Shown: positions 43,227-52,474 of the stretch, in pieces
How positions within the stretch are numbered: position 1 is the first letter of the stretch
Layout: the number at the start of each line of letters is the position of its first letter
Origin: Cyclobacteriaceae bacterium
Lineage (GTDB): Bacteria; Bacteroidota; Bacteroidia; Cytophagales; Cyclobacteriaceae
Reading direction: 5' to 3'
NCBI GenBank assembly: GCA_016787565.1
Contig: JAEUUG010000013.1
Span: 62,001-126,000 of the forward strand
Length of the DNA stretch: 64,000 bases
Translations under genes and position numbers: made by a program
The notes under the pieces: model-generated
Seen by the model: the letters and a program-made list of their open reading frames with translations, nothing else
Database searches by the model: none
What the model was told of the DNA's origin: nothing

Positions 43227-43787
43227 TTATTCTGATTCGTCTTCCGTTTGAAAGGAGTACAAGGTCGGGTCTAAGGCCAGATTGCCGCCATTATAGTCAG
43301 TGATGAATTTTTCAATGATTGATGGCGTGATGGTGTCTGCGTGAAGGCTTACATCCAGACTGACTCCGAAATCAACATGCTCATCGAAATCGATGTGCTC
43401 TTTTACTTTTACGCTTTCCTCCTCCTCTAGTTCCATGATTACTTCCGCCATGTAAAGACCTATTTCTTCCTCCAGCGGATCTAATGTTTCCATGTTTCCG
43501 TTTTCATCCTCATCAAAGGTAATTTTTTTGTATTGCGGAAAATGCTGCGCAGCCCGATGTTCTGCAATCTCAAACATTTCACTTTCATGCTCCAGCCGTA
43601 AAGTATACATAACAGCATCGTAGATGACTTCTTTGCCTTCAAATTTTCCAACGAAATAGAAATGAGCATATTCATCTGTCATTTCATCCTCATCATCTAA
43701 GACATAATTTTTTCCGGACGCCTGAATTCTGGTGCGGTACTCCTCTATTGTTTGGGAATCAAATCCTGTATTCGTTGCCTTCGACAT
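43227..43787 (-). CDS. acidic conserved-type protein of unknown function
   Basis: This 186-residue protein is strongly acidic, with clusters such as DDEDEMTDEY, DEDENGNMETLDPLEEE and MELEEEESV. It has no signal peptide or membrane segment, so it is cytoplasmic. The segment HFYFVGKFEGKEVIYDAVMYTLRLEHESEMFEIAEHRA looks like a folded core. I do not recognise the family. It is transcribed toward ompH and follows the gamma carbonic anhydrase gene. Confidence 0.75.
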   Translation of the reverse strand: MSKATNTGFDSQTIEEYRTRIQASGKNYVLDDEDEMTDEYAHFYFVGKFEGKEVIYDAVMYTLRLEHESEMFEIAEHRAAQHFPQYKKITFDEDENGNMETLDPLEEEIGLYMAEVIMELEEEESVKVKEHIDFDEHVDFGVSLDVSLHADTITPSIIEKFITDYNGGNLALDPTLYSFQTEDESE

Positions 43788-43863
43788 AATTGATTAAGGT
43801 AAAAATAATTGTTCAACATACTGGTAGTTCCCAGCCATTTCTTTCAAAGTAGTTGGGTTAAAA

Positions 43864-44376
43864 CTATTTCTTGAACCACTCAGCATACATAGGATAATTT
43901 CTGGCTGTCCGCTGGATAACAGCGCGCATTTCGCCACCAATATCTTTGATCCGTTTAGCTGGCATGCCTGCATAAATGCTGCCCGGTTCAACGCGGGTAC
44001 CAGACAAAACAACAGCACCAGCTGCGATAATTGAATTCGAACCGATTATGGCATCGTCCATAATAATGGCCCCCATCCCCACCAAAACATCATCTTCGAT
44101 CGTGCAACCATGAACAATAGCATTGTGGGCAATCGACACATTATTTCCGATTGTAGTTTTGGATTTCTGGTACGTACAATGAATAATAGCCCCATCCTGA
44201 ATGTTGGTATTATTTCCGATAGTGATGGTATGAACATCTCCCCGCACAACCGCATTAAACCAAACCGTGCAGTTATCGCCCATGTTCACTTCTCCAACAA
44301 CCACGGCATTGTCAGCCAAAAAACAATTCGCTCCAAACTTGGGCATAAACCCTCTGACTTCTTTAATTATCGGCAT
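43864..44376 (-). CDS. gamma-carbonic-anhydrase-family protein
   Basis: This 170-residue protein is built of hexapeptide repeats for a left-handed beta-helix (NCTVWFNAVVRGDVHTITIGNNTNIQDGAIIH). The three zinc-ligand histidines of the family appear in the expected contexts: IIHCTY, SIAHNAIVHG (two). RGD in VVRGDVH matches the conserved Arg/Asp pair. It probably hydrates CO2 or has a related acyl-type role; activity of such short bacterial members is often unproven. Confidence 0.92.
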   Translation of the reverse strand: MPIIKEVRGFMPKFGANCFLADNAVVVGEVNMGDNCTVWFNAVVRGDVHTITIGNNTNIQDGAIIHCTYQKSKTTIGNNVSIAHNAIVHGCTIEDDVLVGMGAIIMDDAIIGSNSIIAAGAVVLSGTRVEPGSIYAGMPAKRIKDIGGEMRAVIQRTARNYPMYAEWFKK

Positions 44377-44474
44377 TATTTATCCTGTTAGCGTGAAACA
44401 GGTGCAATCTAATTAACACAAGCTAATTCCATATTAATGCATGACAATATGTCATTTTAAAATACTAAAAATTG

Positions 44475-44482
44475 TATTTTTG
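44475..44482 (+). promoter_or_regulatory. -7 box upstream of miaB
   Basis: TATTTTTG matches TAnnTTTG perfectly and would start transcription near 44488. I found no TTG at the proper -33 distance. The position favours the ATG at 44503 over the GTG at 44494 as the miaB start. Confidence 0.4.
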
Positions 44483-44502
44483 CGACCTGATTAGTGAAAG
44501 AA

Positions 44503-45960
44503 ATGGAGAACTTGATTAATGATATTGGGATTCTGGACCAAGCTGAGCATGAAGCGTGTGAGACTGTCCATATCTCAAAAGATCAACATACCGGCAAAAG
44601 CCGAAAGCTTTACATAGAAAGTTACGGTTGTCAGATGAATTTCTCTGATAGTGAAATTGTTGCGTCTATTCTTCAAGAAGACGGGTTTGACACAACTTCC
44701 GATATCTACCAGGCAGATGTTATTTTCCTAAACACATGTTCCATACGCGAGAAAGCAGAACAGACTGTTCGCCACAGGCTGATGCACTTCAACGGCTTGA
44801 AGCGAAAAAAACCTGAGTTACTGGTCGGTGTACTGGGCTGCATGGCTGAACGCCTTAAAGCTAAATTATTGGAAGAAGAAAGAATTGTTGACTTGGTAGC
44901 GGGTCCGGATGCTTACCGTGATTTACCAAAGCTCATTGCGCAGGTAGATGATGGTCAAAAAGCCATTAACACTTTCTTGTCCCGTGACGAAACCTATGCC
45001 GACATTAGCCCTGTGCGCCTGAATTCCAATGGGGTGACAGCCTTTATTTCGATTATGAGGGGTTGCGACAACATGTGCTCATTCTGTGTTGTTCCCTTTA
45101 CCCGCGGACGTGAGCGCAGCCGTAACCCTGAATCCATATTGGCTGAAGCAAACGATCTTTTTAAGCGGGGTTATCGTGAGGTGACTTTACTTGGACAGAA
45201 CGTTGATTCTTACAAGTGGAGCCCGGAAGAAAACAGCAAATTATGGATTGAAAAAAAGGGAATAGACCAGGTTGTAAACTTTGCCAATCTGCTGGAAATG
45301 GTGGCGCTGATCCATCCCGATTTAAGGGTACGCTTCTCAACATCTCACCCGAAGGATATTACAGACGAGGTACTCCACACAATGGCCCGTCATGAAAATA
45401 TCTGCAAGTACATTCATCTTCCCGTTCAAAGCGGGAACACCCGCATACTGGAATTAATGAATCGCGGCTATTCACGCGAATGGTACCTCGATAAGGTACT
45501 GAAAATCAAAACAATTTTAGGTGATGAGTGCGGCATCTCTTCTGATATGATAACCGGATTTTGCTCCGAAACAGAAGATGAGCATCAGGATACGCTAACG
45601 CTGATGGACGAAGTGCAATATGACTTCGCCTACATGTTCTTTTACTCGGAGAGACCTGGCACCCTGGCGGAGAAAAAACTGAAAGATGACATCAGCCTTG
45701 ATACCAAAAAACGAAGATTGGACGAGATCGTTTCGAAGCAAAGAAGCCATTCATTTCTTCGAAACAAACTGGACGTGGGTAAAGTACACAAGGTACTGAT
45801 TGAAGGTGTTTCAAAACGATCAGAAGATTACCTGCAAGGAAGAAACACCACCAATAAAGTAATCGTATTTCCAAAAGAGAATTTTAAAATTGGCCAGTAT
45901 GTTACCGTACTGGTACATGAATGCACAGGAGGAACATTAATTGGAAAAGTTGTAGGATAA
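44503..45960 (+). CDS. miaB: tRNA-2-methylthio-N6-dimethylallyladenosine synthase
   Basis: This 485-residue radical-SAM methylthiotransferase modifies A37 of tRNAs that read UNN codons. The start is set at the ATG giving MENLINDIG, as in Bacteroidota relatives. An N-terminal UPF0004 domain carries the conserved Cys residues ([24 protein letters not shown]). The radical-SAM motif is [18 protein letters not shown], and a C-terminal TRAM domain ends the protein. The next gene, a sigma-54 activator, starts 4 bp after its stop; miaB is the first gene of the lptE/secG cluster. Confidence 0.97.
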   Translation: MENLINDIGILDQAEHEACETVHISKDQHTGKSRKLYIESYGCQMNFSDSEIVASILQEDGFDTTSDIYQADVIFLNTCSIREKAEQTVRHRLMHFNGLKRKKPELLVGVLGCMAERLKAKLLEEERIVDLVAGPDAYRDLPKLIAQVDDGQKAINTFLSRDETYADISPVRLNSNGVTAFISIMRGCDNMCSFCVVPFTRGRERSRNPESILAEANDLFKRGYREVTLLGQNVDSYKWSPEENSKLWIEKKGIDQVVNFANLLEMVALIHPDLRVRFSTSHPKDITDEVLHTMARHENICKYIHLPVQSGNTRILELMNRGYSREWYLDKVLKIKTILGDECGISSDMITGFCSETEDEHQDTLTLMDEVQYDFAYMFFYSERPGTLAEKKLKDDISLDTKKRRLDEIVSKQRSHSFLRNKLDVGKVHKVLIEGVSKRSEDYLQGRNTTNKVIVFPKENFKIGQYVTVLVHECTGGTLIGKVVG

Positions 45961-45964
45961 GGAT

Positions 45965-47224
45965 ATGGCCATTACAGATTCTGAGATTCAAAGTGTAAAG
46001 CAACGTTTTGGCATCATGGGAAGCTCGCCCTTGCTCAACAATGCTGTGCGTGTAGCCATGCAGGTTGCGCCTACCGATATGTCGGTATTGATAACAGGTG
46101 AAAGCGGAAGTGGTAAGGAATCCTTCTCCAAAATCATTCACCACATCAGCCCGCGAAAGCATGGACAATTCATTGCGATTAACTGTGGATCGATTCCAGA
46201 GGGTACAATAGATTCTGAATTATTCGGTCACGAAAAAGGATCGTTTACAGGGGCGCATGAAGCGCGAAAGGGTTATTTTGAAGTTACCAATGGAGGCACT
46301 ATTTTTTTGGATGAGATTGGAGAAATGCCCCTGGGAACGCAGGCCCGGCTGCTCCGGGTGCTCGAAAATGGCGAGTTCCTTAAAGTAGGATCTTCAAAGG
46401 TGCAAAAGACGGATGTACGGGTAGTGGCCGCTACTAATGTTAACCTGATGAAGAATGTTGAAGATGGAAAGTTCCGGGAAGATTTATACTACAGGCTAAG
46501 TACTGTACCCATCTTTGTACCCCCTCTTCGGGAACGTGGAAAAGATGTTGAGTTGCTGTTTAGAAAGTTTGCATCCGACTTCGCGGAAAAATACAAGGTG
46601 AAGCCTATTGCCTTAACGGAAAACGCAAAGGAAGTTTTGCTCAAGTATCGCTTTCCGGGCAATATACGCCAGCTGAAAAATCTGGTAGAACAAATCTCCG
46701 TTCTCTCAACAGAACAGAAAGAAATAGACAGTGAGGCACTTCAGCGCTACCTGCCCAAAGAAAACAGTTTACCAGCATTGTATCACCATCCATCTTCCGA
46801 AAAAGAAACATTGTCTGAAAGAGATATTCTCTATAAGGTTCTCTTTGATATGAAAAAGGATGTGGTTGATCTTAAAAAAATTGTGCTTGACTTACTGAAT
46901 AATCCAGGCACCCAAGCCGGACAACTCATCAAAGAAAATCCAGGACTCTTTGATGGTCTGCATGGTGAAACTACAGATACAACAAATGAGCCCGTTGTGC
47001 TCAATCTGCCGCAAAATTCCACCGATGATAATCACCTTGAGGAAATCCAGGATATTTCGCACGAAACAGAAGATGAATCTTTATCGATAGAAAAAAAGGA
47101 GAAAGAACTTATCCTGCGGGCCTTACGCAAGAACAACAACAAGCGGAAATATGCGGCACGCGATTTGGGCATCTCCGAACGCACACTCTATCGAAAAATA
47201 AAACAGTACGAACTTGAAGAATAA
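45965..47224 (+). CDS. sigma-54-dependent activator without a sensory domain
   Basis: This 419-residue AAA+ activator has Walker A GESGSGKE at residues 45-52, the sigma-54 contact loop GSFTGA (92-97; the common form is GAFTGA) and Walker B FLDE (114-117). A Fis-type DNA-binding helix-turn-helix (KRKYAARDLGISERTLYRKIKQYE) closes the C-terminus. There is no receiver, PAS or GAF domain before the AAA+ part. A long, poorly conserved linker (about 255-375) rich in acidic residues separates it from the DNA-binding end. It must be controlled by its level or by a partner. It lies between miaB and lptE, possibly linking envelope status to sigma-54 genes. Confidence 0.94.
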   Translation: MAITDSEIQSVKQRFGIMGSSPLLNNAVRVAMQVAPTDMSVLITGESGSGKESFSKIIHHISPRKHGQFIAINCGSIPEGTIDSELFGHEKGSFTGAHEARKGYFEVTNGGTIFLDEIGEMPLGTQARLLRVLENGEFLKVGSSKVQKTDVRVVAATNVNLMKNVEDGKFREDLYYRLSTVPIFVPPLRERGKDVELLFRKFASDFAEKYKVKPIALTENAKEVLLKYRFPGNIRQLKNLVEQISVLSTEQKEIDSEALQRYLPKENSLPALYHHPSSEKETLSERDILYKVLFDMKKDVVDLKKIVLDLLNNPGTQAGQLIKENPGLFDGLHGETTDTTNEPVVLNLPQNSTDDNHLEEIQDISHETEDESLSIEKKEKELILRALRKNNNKRKYAARDLGISERTLYRKIKQYELEE

Positions 47225-47756
47225 TCGCATACACAAGAAAACATGGCTGATTGTATTCGTGTGGGCAGGGTGTTTAATCGTTCCCGTTTCCTGCGGAGTT
47301 TACTCGTTCAGCGGTGCTGCCACCAATGCTAAAACCATTTCAATTGCCGAGTTTTATAATGATGCAGATTTGGGCCCGGCTAACATGGGACAAACATTCA
47401 CAAATGATATCAAAAACTATTTCATTCAAAACTCAAGCCTGACCGTGGTTGTTGAAGAAGGTGAACTTCAACTCGATGGTGAGATCAGCGATTTCAGGTT
47501 GACACCCATTGCACCAACTTCAACTGGAGATCCAAGTCAAAATTATAACGCTTCATCTACCCGGCTTACCATAACGGTAAAAGCAACTTATGTCAATACA
47601 TTGGATAATGCTTTGAGTTTCAAGGACAAGACCTTTTCATTCTATAAAGACTTCTCCAACGACCTTAACATCACGGATGTGGAGGAGCAATATACCAAAG
47701 AGATATTTCAACGGATCATCAACGATATCTACAACGCGTCAGTGGCTAATTGGTAA
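47214..47756 (+). CDS. lptE: LptE-family LPS-assembly lipoprotein
   Basis: This 180-residue protein has a lipoprotein signal (AGCLIVPVSCGVYSFSGA). The mature part shows the Bacteroidota LptE pattern: ISIAEFYNDADLGPANMGQTFTNDIKNYF, LDGEISDF, and a C-terminal amphipathic helix (EEQYTKEIFQRIINDIYNASVANW). LptE plugs and helps assemble the LptD channel that inserts LPS. It starts at a TTG that overlaps the end of the sigma-54 activator gene by 11 bases; no in-frame ATG precedes the signal. Confidence 0.88.
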   Translation: MKNNRIHKKTWLIVFVWAGCLIVPVSCGVYSFSGAATNAKTISIAEFYNDADLGPANMGQTFTNDIKNYFIQNSSLTVVVEEGELQLDGEISDFRLTPIAPTSTGDPSQNYNASSTRLTITVKATYVNTLDNALSFKDKTFSFYKDFSNDLNITDVEEQYTKEIFQRIINDIYNASVANW

Positions 47757-47788
47757 ATTTTACTATTTTTACCTAAGCCAATTTGTTT

Positions 47789-48718
47789 GTGGATAAATAT
47801 CACTTTAACAGCTTACTACAACGCCTCTCCAATAGTTCTGTTGAAGATGCCCAAACTATATTGACATTAAAATCTGATTTCCCTTACAGTCAACTCCTTC
47901 ACGCACTATCCGCCCGAGTAAGTAAAGACCACAGCTTAAGTCAACAACAACTGGAACTTCAATTGGCCGCAGTTTATGCTAACGACCGGGCTGTATTAAA
48001 GGAAATAATGACCAAAAGCTTTTCTGAAGAACTGATTGTTGAAAATTATCAGGATGTAAAGGAATATGTAAAGGGAGAATTAAAGGAGACTAAGAGTTTA
48101 ACTCAAGAAACGGATATTCAAGAGTCTTCAACGGATTTGGCTGATGAACTGATTCATGATCTCGAGAAACTCCATGAGTCCAGGTTGAAGTTTGAAATGC
48201 TCTTCGGAGGGGTAGAAGCTCCTACTAATACTACACTTGAAAAAATTCAGGGCACCGAAGATCCGCATGGACGCAAATCCAAAAAAGAAAGAATCAAGGA
48301 ACTGGCCAGGGCTATTCAGAACAAACCTGAAGAACCATTAAAAACTGAAACAGGCCAAAAACCGAAAAAGCAACAGCCTCAAGTTGATTCTCTAATCGAA
48401 GAAATTAAGACAACCAAAGAGGAAATTATTCCGGCAGGAGAAAAGCAGAAAGAGCAATTGCACATCATCGAGCAGTTCATAAAGATTCAACCTAGTATCG
48501 TTAACACAAAAGAAAAGCAGGCCGCTATTCCCCCGGGTGATTTATCCACGATTAAAAGTGGAGAGTTCAGTGATAACATCGTATCGGAAACACTCGTTGA
48601 AATTTTGCTTAAGCAAGGAAAAAAGGAAAAGGCCGTTGAGGTTTTAAAGAAGCTGATTTGGAAGTTTCCACAAAAAAAGGCTTACTTTGCGGCTCAAATT
48701 GAAGAACTTAAGAAGTAA
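47789..48718 (+). CDS. hypothetical protein between lptE and secG
   Basis: About 310 residues, with possible starts at the GTG at 47789 or the TTG at 47783. The first 100 residues are helical (YHFNSLLQRLSNSSVEDAQTILTLKSDFPYSQLLHALSARV). A charged, low-complexity middle (residues 120-260) is rich in Lys, Glu and Gln. The C-terminal 45 residues look like one TPR-type helical pair (LVEILLKQGKKEKAVEVLKKLIWKFPQKKAYFAAQIEELKK). There is no signal peptide. I recognise only the position, which is occupied by a similar protein in related clusters; the function is unknown. Confidence 0.8.
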   Translation: MDKYHFNSLLQRLSNSSVEDAQTILTLKSDFPYSQLLHALSARVSKDHSLSQQQLELQLAAVYANDRAVLKEIMTKSFSEELIVENYQDVKEYVKGELKETKSLTQETDIQESSTDLADELIHDLEKLHESRLKFEMLFGGVEAPTNTTLEKIQGTEDPHGRKSKKERIKELARAIQNKPEEPLKTETGQKPKKQQPQVDSLIEEIKTTKEEIIPAGEKQKEQLHIIEQFIKIQPSIVNTKEKQAAIPPGDLSTIKSGEFSDNIVSETLVEILLKQGKKEKAVEVLKKLIWKFPQKKAYFAAQIEELKK

Positions 48719-48721
48719 GCT

Positions 48722-49066
48722 ATGTATCCATTAGTAATCAGTCTCATTATATTTTTCGCGGTATTATTGGTTTTGGTGATTTTGGCCCAAAATTCAAAAG
48801 GTGGTGGCTTATCCAGCCAATTTGGTGGTTCAGGCGCAAGCAATATCATTGGTGTTAAGAAAACAGGTGATTTATTAGAGAAATTGACATGGAGCTTTGT
48901 AGTAGCTATTATGGTTTTGGCCCTATCTACGCACTTTATTGCCGAAACCGGAAGAGGTACAACAAACGAAATACTTGATAAGGCAAGTGAGCAGGCTGCT
49001 CCCATGCTTCCTGATGCAGGTTTGAATCTTGGTTCGGACCCAGCAGCATCGGACACTGCTAAATAA
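48722..49066 (+). CDS. secG: preprotein translocase subunit SecG
   Basis: This 114-residue inner-membrane protein has two membrane segments (LVISLIIFFAVLLVLVILAQ and LTWSFVVAIMVLALSTHF). The SecG loop NSKGGGLSSQFGGSGASNIIGVKKTGDLLEKLTW lies between them. The C-terminal 35 residues are a soluble tail. SecG assists SecYE in protein export. It lies 3 bp after the hypothetical gene, and a terminator follows. Confidence 0.97.
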   Translation: MYPLVISLIIFFAVLLVLVILAQNSKGGGLSSQFGGSGASNIIGVKKTGDLLEKLTWSFVVAIMVLALSTHFIAETGRGTTNEILDKASEQAAPMLPDAGLNLGSDPAASDTAK

Positions 49067-49086
49067 GAAATAGAAATTTCAGACGA

Positions 49087-49114
49087 AAAGGCATCCATAG
49101 GGATGCCTTTTTTT
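49087..49114 (+). terminator. terminator after secG
   Basis: Perfect 10-base arms (49087-49096, 49101-49110) enclose a 4-base loop and end in seven T residues. It closes the miaB-secG operon. Confidence 0.92.
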
Positions 49115-49264
49115 GTTCCGTCTTTCCGAAAGAATTGTTGATCCCTAAACATAGCATAGCTGCGTTTAGACTACGCGCAGACATTGGCATGCGATCCCAA
49201 ACCTTCCTGCAACGCCTTATCTCGTGCCGTCATAACACGTAGCTATTAGTTGTGGATCATCAAC

Positions 49265-49303
49265 AAAAAAAGCGAGGTTACCTGGGTAGCCTCGCTTTTT
49301 TTT
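49265..49303. terminator. bidirectional terminator between secG and the H1-like gene
   Basis: Arms 49271-49281 and 49286-49296 pair with a single wobble, and flanking A and T runs make it usable on both strands. On the minus strand it follows the H1-like gene by 15 bp. The rest of 49111-49317 shows no gene. Confidence 0.85.
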
Positions 49304-49317
49304 AGTTTAAATTACAA

Positions 49318-49494
49318 TCAGGCTTTGTTCTTCACCTCTTGAACCTCTGCTCTGATTGCCTGAGCAATGTTTTTAAGATCTTGCATGCCTTTTCTGACAC
49401 GCGTTCCAGCTGCGCTGTTTCCTTTATTATAGAACTTGTCAATATCACCTTCGAGTGATGCTATCAGGTTTTTAAGCTCTTCAAATTTTTGCAT
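49318..49494 (-). CDS. histone H1-like small DNA-binding protein
   Basis: A 58-residue protein (start ATG at 49494, stop 49320-49318). It begins MQKFEELKNLIASLEGDIDKFY and contains the Bacteroidota H1-like core GTRVRKGMQDLKNIAQAIR. It is rich in Lys, Gln and Glu and fully alpha-helical in character. Such proteins coat DNA and are among the more abundant small proteins of the phylum. It has its own terminator downstream. It is too short for most ORF cut-offs, which is why it is easily missed. Confidence 0.88.
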   Translation of the reverse strand: MQKFEELKNLIASLEGDIDKFYNKGNSAAGTRVRKGMQDLKNIAQAIRAEVQEVKNKA

Positions 49495-49579
49495 TGTATT
49501 AAGTTTTAAGATTTAAAAAATTAGTTTCTACCGCCAATTTAATCAAAAACCGTTAAAATATACCAGAAATGCGTTTTTT

Positions 49580-50836
49580 TTACATTCCCTTGGTTACACT
49601 AACCAGTGCTTCTTCACGGTAAAAACCACTGTCTAATTTTACCTTCAGCTTAGAGAAGGCACTTAATGTCTCCTCAACGTCTGCTAGTGTATGGGATGCT
49701 GTTGGTATAATCCTGAACATGATAACATCCTTAGGAACAACAGGATAGATCACCACAGAACAAAATATATTGTAATTCTCACGAAGATCCATCGCCATAT
49801 TTGCGGCCTCACCTACACCTCCTTTAAACAAAACCGGAGTAACTGGTGAGGTGGTTGTTCCGATATTAAATCCACGTTCGCGCAAACCATTTTGCATAGC
49901 ATTCACAATCTTCCAAAGATTTTCTTTTAGTTCAGGCTGGGTACGGAGCAACTCCAAACGCTTTAAACCGCCAACCACTAGCGGCATAGGCAAGCTCTTA
50001 GCATAAATCTGGGAGCGCACACTATAACGCAAGTACTTGATAATCTTTTTATCACCTGCAACGAAAGCCCCAATGCTGGCCATCGATTTAGCAAAGGTTG
50101 AGAAATACAGATCAATCTGATCCTGAACGCCCTGCTCCTCACCTGTTCCGGCACCTGTTTTTCCCATCGTTCCGAATCCGTGGGCATCATCTACAAAAAG
50201 ACGGAAATTATATTTCTTCTTCAGTTCTACCACACCTTTCAAATCTCCCTGCTTTCCTGACATTCCAAAAACACCCTCGGTAATGACCAGAATTCCACCA
50301 CCAGTCTCATCGGCAAGTTTGGTTGCTCGCTGAAGTTGTTTCTCGAGGCTGTCCATATCGTTGTGGCCATACACAAAACGCTTTCCAATATGCAGACGAA
50401 CACCATCGATAATACAAGCATGTGATTCAGCATCATAAACAATAACATCCTTTCGATCAACGAGCGCATCAATAATCGATACAACGCCCTGATAACCAAA
50501 ATTGAGAAGCATTACATCCTCTTTCTTTTCAAACTCAGCCAACTGACGCTCCAGCTCAAGGTGATTTTTCGAGTTGCCTGACATCATACGTGCGCCCATA
50601 GGCAATCCCAAACCGTATTGTGCAGCGGCCTCTGCATCCGCTTTGCGAACTTCCGGATGATTGGCAAGGCCCAGGTAATTGTTCAAGCTCCAGTTCAGCA
50701 CTTCCTTTCCGTTGAATTTCATGCGGGGACCAATCTCTCCTTCAAGCTTTGGGAAGAAGAAATAATCATCAGGAAGGTGTGAATACTTGGCCAGCGGACC
50801 GGCCTCCATTTTCAGTTTTTCGAATAAATCTACCAT
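49580..50836 (-). CDS. alpha-oxoamine synthase, serine/cysteate fatty-acyltransferase type
   Basis: This 418-residue PLP enzyme of the 2-amino-3-oxoacid/8-amino-7-oxononanoate synthase superfamily contains the LNWSLNNYLGLANHPEV, GLPMGARMMSGNSKNHLELE, VDDAHGFGTMGKTGAG and FSTFAKSMASIGAFVAG motifs; the last holds the PLP Lys. In Bacteroidota this type condenses an acyl thioester with serine (sphingolipids) or cysteate (sulfonolipids), with loss of CO2. The sequence alone does not decide between them. No sphingolipid partner gene is adjacent. It stands alone, 120 bp from the divergent accC gene. Confidence 0.88.
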   Translation of the reverse strand: MVDLFEKLKMEAGPLAKYSHLPDDYFFFPKLEGEIGPRMKFNGKEVLNWSLNNYLGLANHPEVRKADAEAAAQYGLGLPMGARMMSGNSKNHLELERQLAEFEKKEDVMLLNFGYQGVVSIIDALVDRKDVIVYDAESHACIIDGVRLHIGKRFVYGHNDMDSLEKQLQRATKLADETGGGILVITEGVFGMSGKQGDLKGVVELKKKYNFRLFVDDAHGFGTMGKTGAGTGEEQGVQDQIDLYFSTFAKSMASIGAFVAGDKKIIKYLRYSVRSQIYAKSLPMPLVVGGLKRLELLRTQPELKENLWKIVNAMQNGLRERGFNIGTTTSPVTPVLFKGGVGEAANMAMDLRENYNIFCSVVIYPVVPKDVIMFRIIPTASHTLADVEETLSAFSKLKVKLDSGFYREEALVSVTKGM

Positions 50837-50962
50837 TGATCAGTTGATTAAAATTGCGGCAAAAATAAAGAAAAAACAGCTCACAAACGCAGAAATGCCA
50901 AAACCAATGTTAGCTTGGCTGGTCACCAAATAATCGTTAGCATTGCATTTTAGCCACTTGTC

Positions 50963-52459
50963 ATGCCGAAGATCAAAAAAATTGTGGTCGCCAATCGTGG
51001 CGAGATTGCATTGCGTGTAATGCGAAGCGCCCGTGAAATGGGTATTGAAACGGTTGCCGTTTATAGCGAGGCTGACCGTGGATCATTGCACGTTCGGTAT
51101 GCCGATGAAGCAGTGTGTATTGGTCCTCCTCCATCTTCTGAATCCTATTTGCAAATCGATAAAATCATTGATGCTGCGCTACAAACGAAGGCAGATGCCA
51201 TTCATCCCGGTTACGGCTTCCTGTCAGAAAATGAAGATTTTGCCAGCCGGGTGGAAGCAGAAGGTTTGTTGTTTATTGGTCCATCGGCCGGTGCCATTGA
51301 ATTGATGGGGAGCAAACTGGCAGCTAAGGCAGCTGTTGCAAAGTTCAATGTTCCCTTGGTACCCGGAACATCGGAGCCAATTACAAATGTAGTAAAAGCA
51401 AAAAAAATCGCGGCTGAAATTGGCTACCCTATTCTGATTAAGGCGAGTGCTGGCGGTGGTGGAAAAGGGATGCGGGTTGTAGATGATGAAACTTCCTTTC
51501 AGGAGCAGATGGAACGCGCAGTAAGTGAAGCGACCTCAGCTTTTGGCGATGGATCTGTTTTCATTGAGAAGTACATCACCAAACCACGTCATATTGAATT
51601 TCAGATTTTTGGCGACAAGCACGGGAATGTTGTCCACCTTTTTGAACGAGAATGTTCCATTCAACGCAGGCATCAAAAAGTTGTAGAGGAAGCTCCGTCT
51701 TCCATTCTGACGCCCGAAAAACGTGAAGCCATGGGTCAGGCTGCCATCAATGTTGCCAAAGCGTGTGGATATTATGGAGCCGGCACTGTGGAATTCATTC
51801 TGGATGAAGACTTGCGTTTCTACTTTCTTGAAATGAACACCCGTCTGCAGGTTGAGCATCCGGTAACAGAACAAATTACAGGCATCGACCTGGTGAAATT
51901 GCAAATACAAGTTGCAGAAGGTGAAAAATTACCTTTCGAGCAAGGTGATCTGAAGATCAATGGACATGCTGTTGAAATCAGAGTATATGCCGAAGACCCA
52001 TCCAATAACTTTTTACCGGATATCGGCAATCTGAAAACCTATAGGCGACCTCAAGGAAATGGCATTCGTGTTGATGACGGATTTGAGCAAGGTATGGACA
52101 TTCCGTTTTACTATGACCCCATGATTGCCAAACTCATTTGCCATGCCGAAACCCGAAGTGATGCTATCGAAAAAATGATTCGTGCCATTGACGAATATGA
52201 AATTACAGGATTGGAAACAACACTGGGTTTTTGCAGGTTTGTGATGAGGCACGATGCCTTCCGGTCAGGAAAGTTTGATACCCGGTTTGTCGAGAATTAT
52301 TTTACACCAGCAGTATTGCTTCCAACAGCCGTACCCGAAGAAGAAAGGATTGCTGCAGCATTGGGTGCACTTTTATTAAATGGTCGCGATAAAATTTCCT
52401 CATCCGTACAATCAGTACCTCAACTTACCACCAGTAAGTGGAAGAAGAACAGACTTTAG
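50963..52459 (+). CDS. accC: biotin carboxylase subunit of acetyl-CoA carboxylase
   Basis: This 498-residue enzyme is complete: N-terminal biotin-carboxylase domain (KIVVANRGEIALRVMRSARE), ATP-grasp with KASAGGGGKGMRVV and ERECSIQRRHQKVVEEAPS, the EMNTRLQVEHPVTEQITG catalytic loop and the C-terminal lid. It carboxylates biotin carried by AccB. No accB is adjacent. A second gene (DUF1015) starts 15 bp downstream, probably in the same transcript. Confidence 0.95.
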   Translation: MPKIKKIVVANRGEIALRVMRSAREMGIETVAVYSEADRGSLHVRYADEAVCIGPPPSSESYLQIDKIIDAALQTKADAIHPGYGFLSENEDFASRVEAEGLLFIGPSAGAIELMGSKLAAKAAVAKFNVPLVPGTSEPITNVVKAKKIAAEIGYPILIKASAGGGGKGMRVVDDETSFQEQMERAVSEATSAFGDGSVFIEKYITKPRHIEFQIFGDKHGNVVHLFERECSIQRRHQKVVEEAPSSILTPEKREAMGQAAINVAKACGYYGAGTVEFILDEDLRFYFLEMNTRLQVEHPVTEQITGIDLVKLQIQVAEGEKLPFEQGDLKINGHAVEIRVYAEDPSNNFLPDIGNLKTYRRPQGNGIRVDDGFEQGMDIPFYYDPMIAKLICHAETRSDAIEKMIRAIDEYEITGLETTLGFCRFVMRHDAFRSGKFDTRFVENYFTPAVLLPTAVPEEERIAAALGALLLNGRDKISSSVQSVPQLTTSKWKKNRL

Positions 52460-52474
52460 AATCGAGTACACTAC

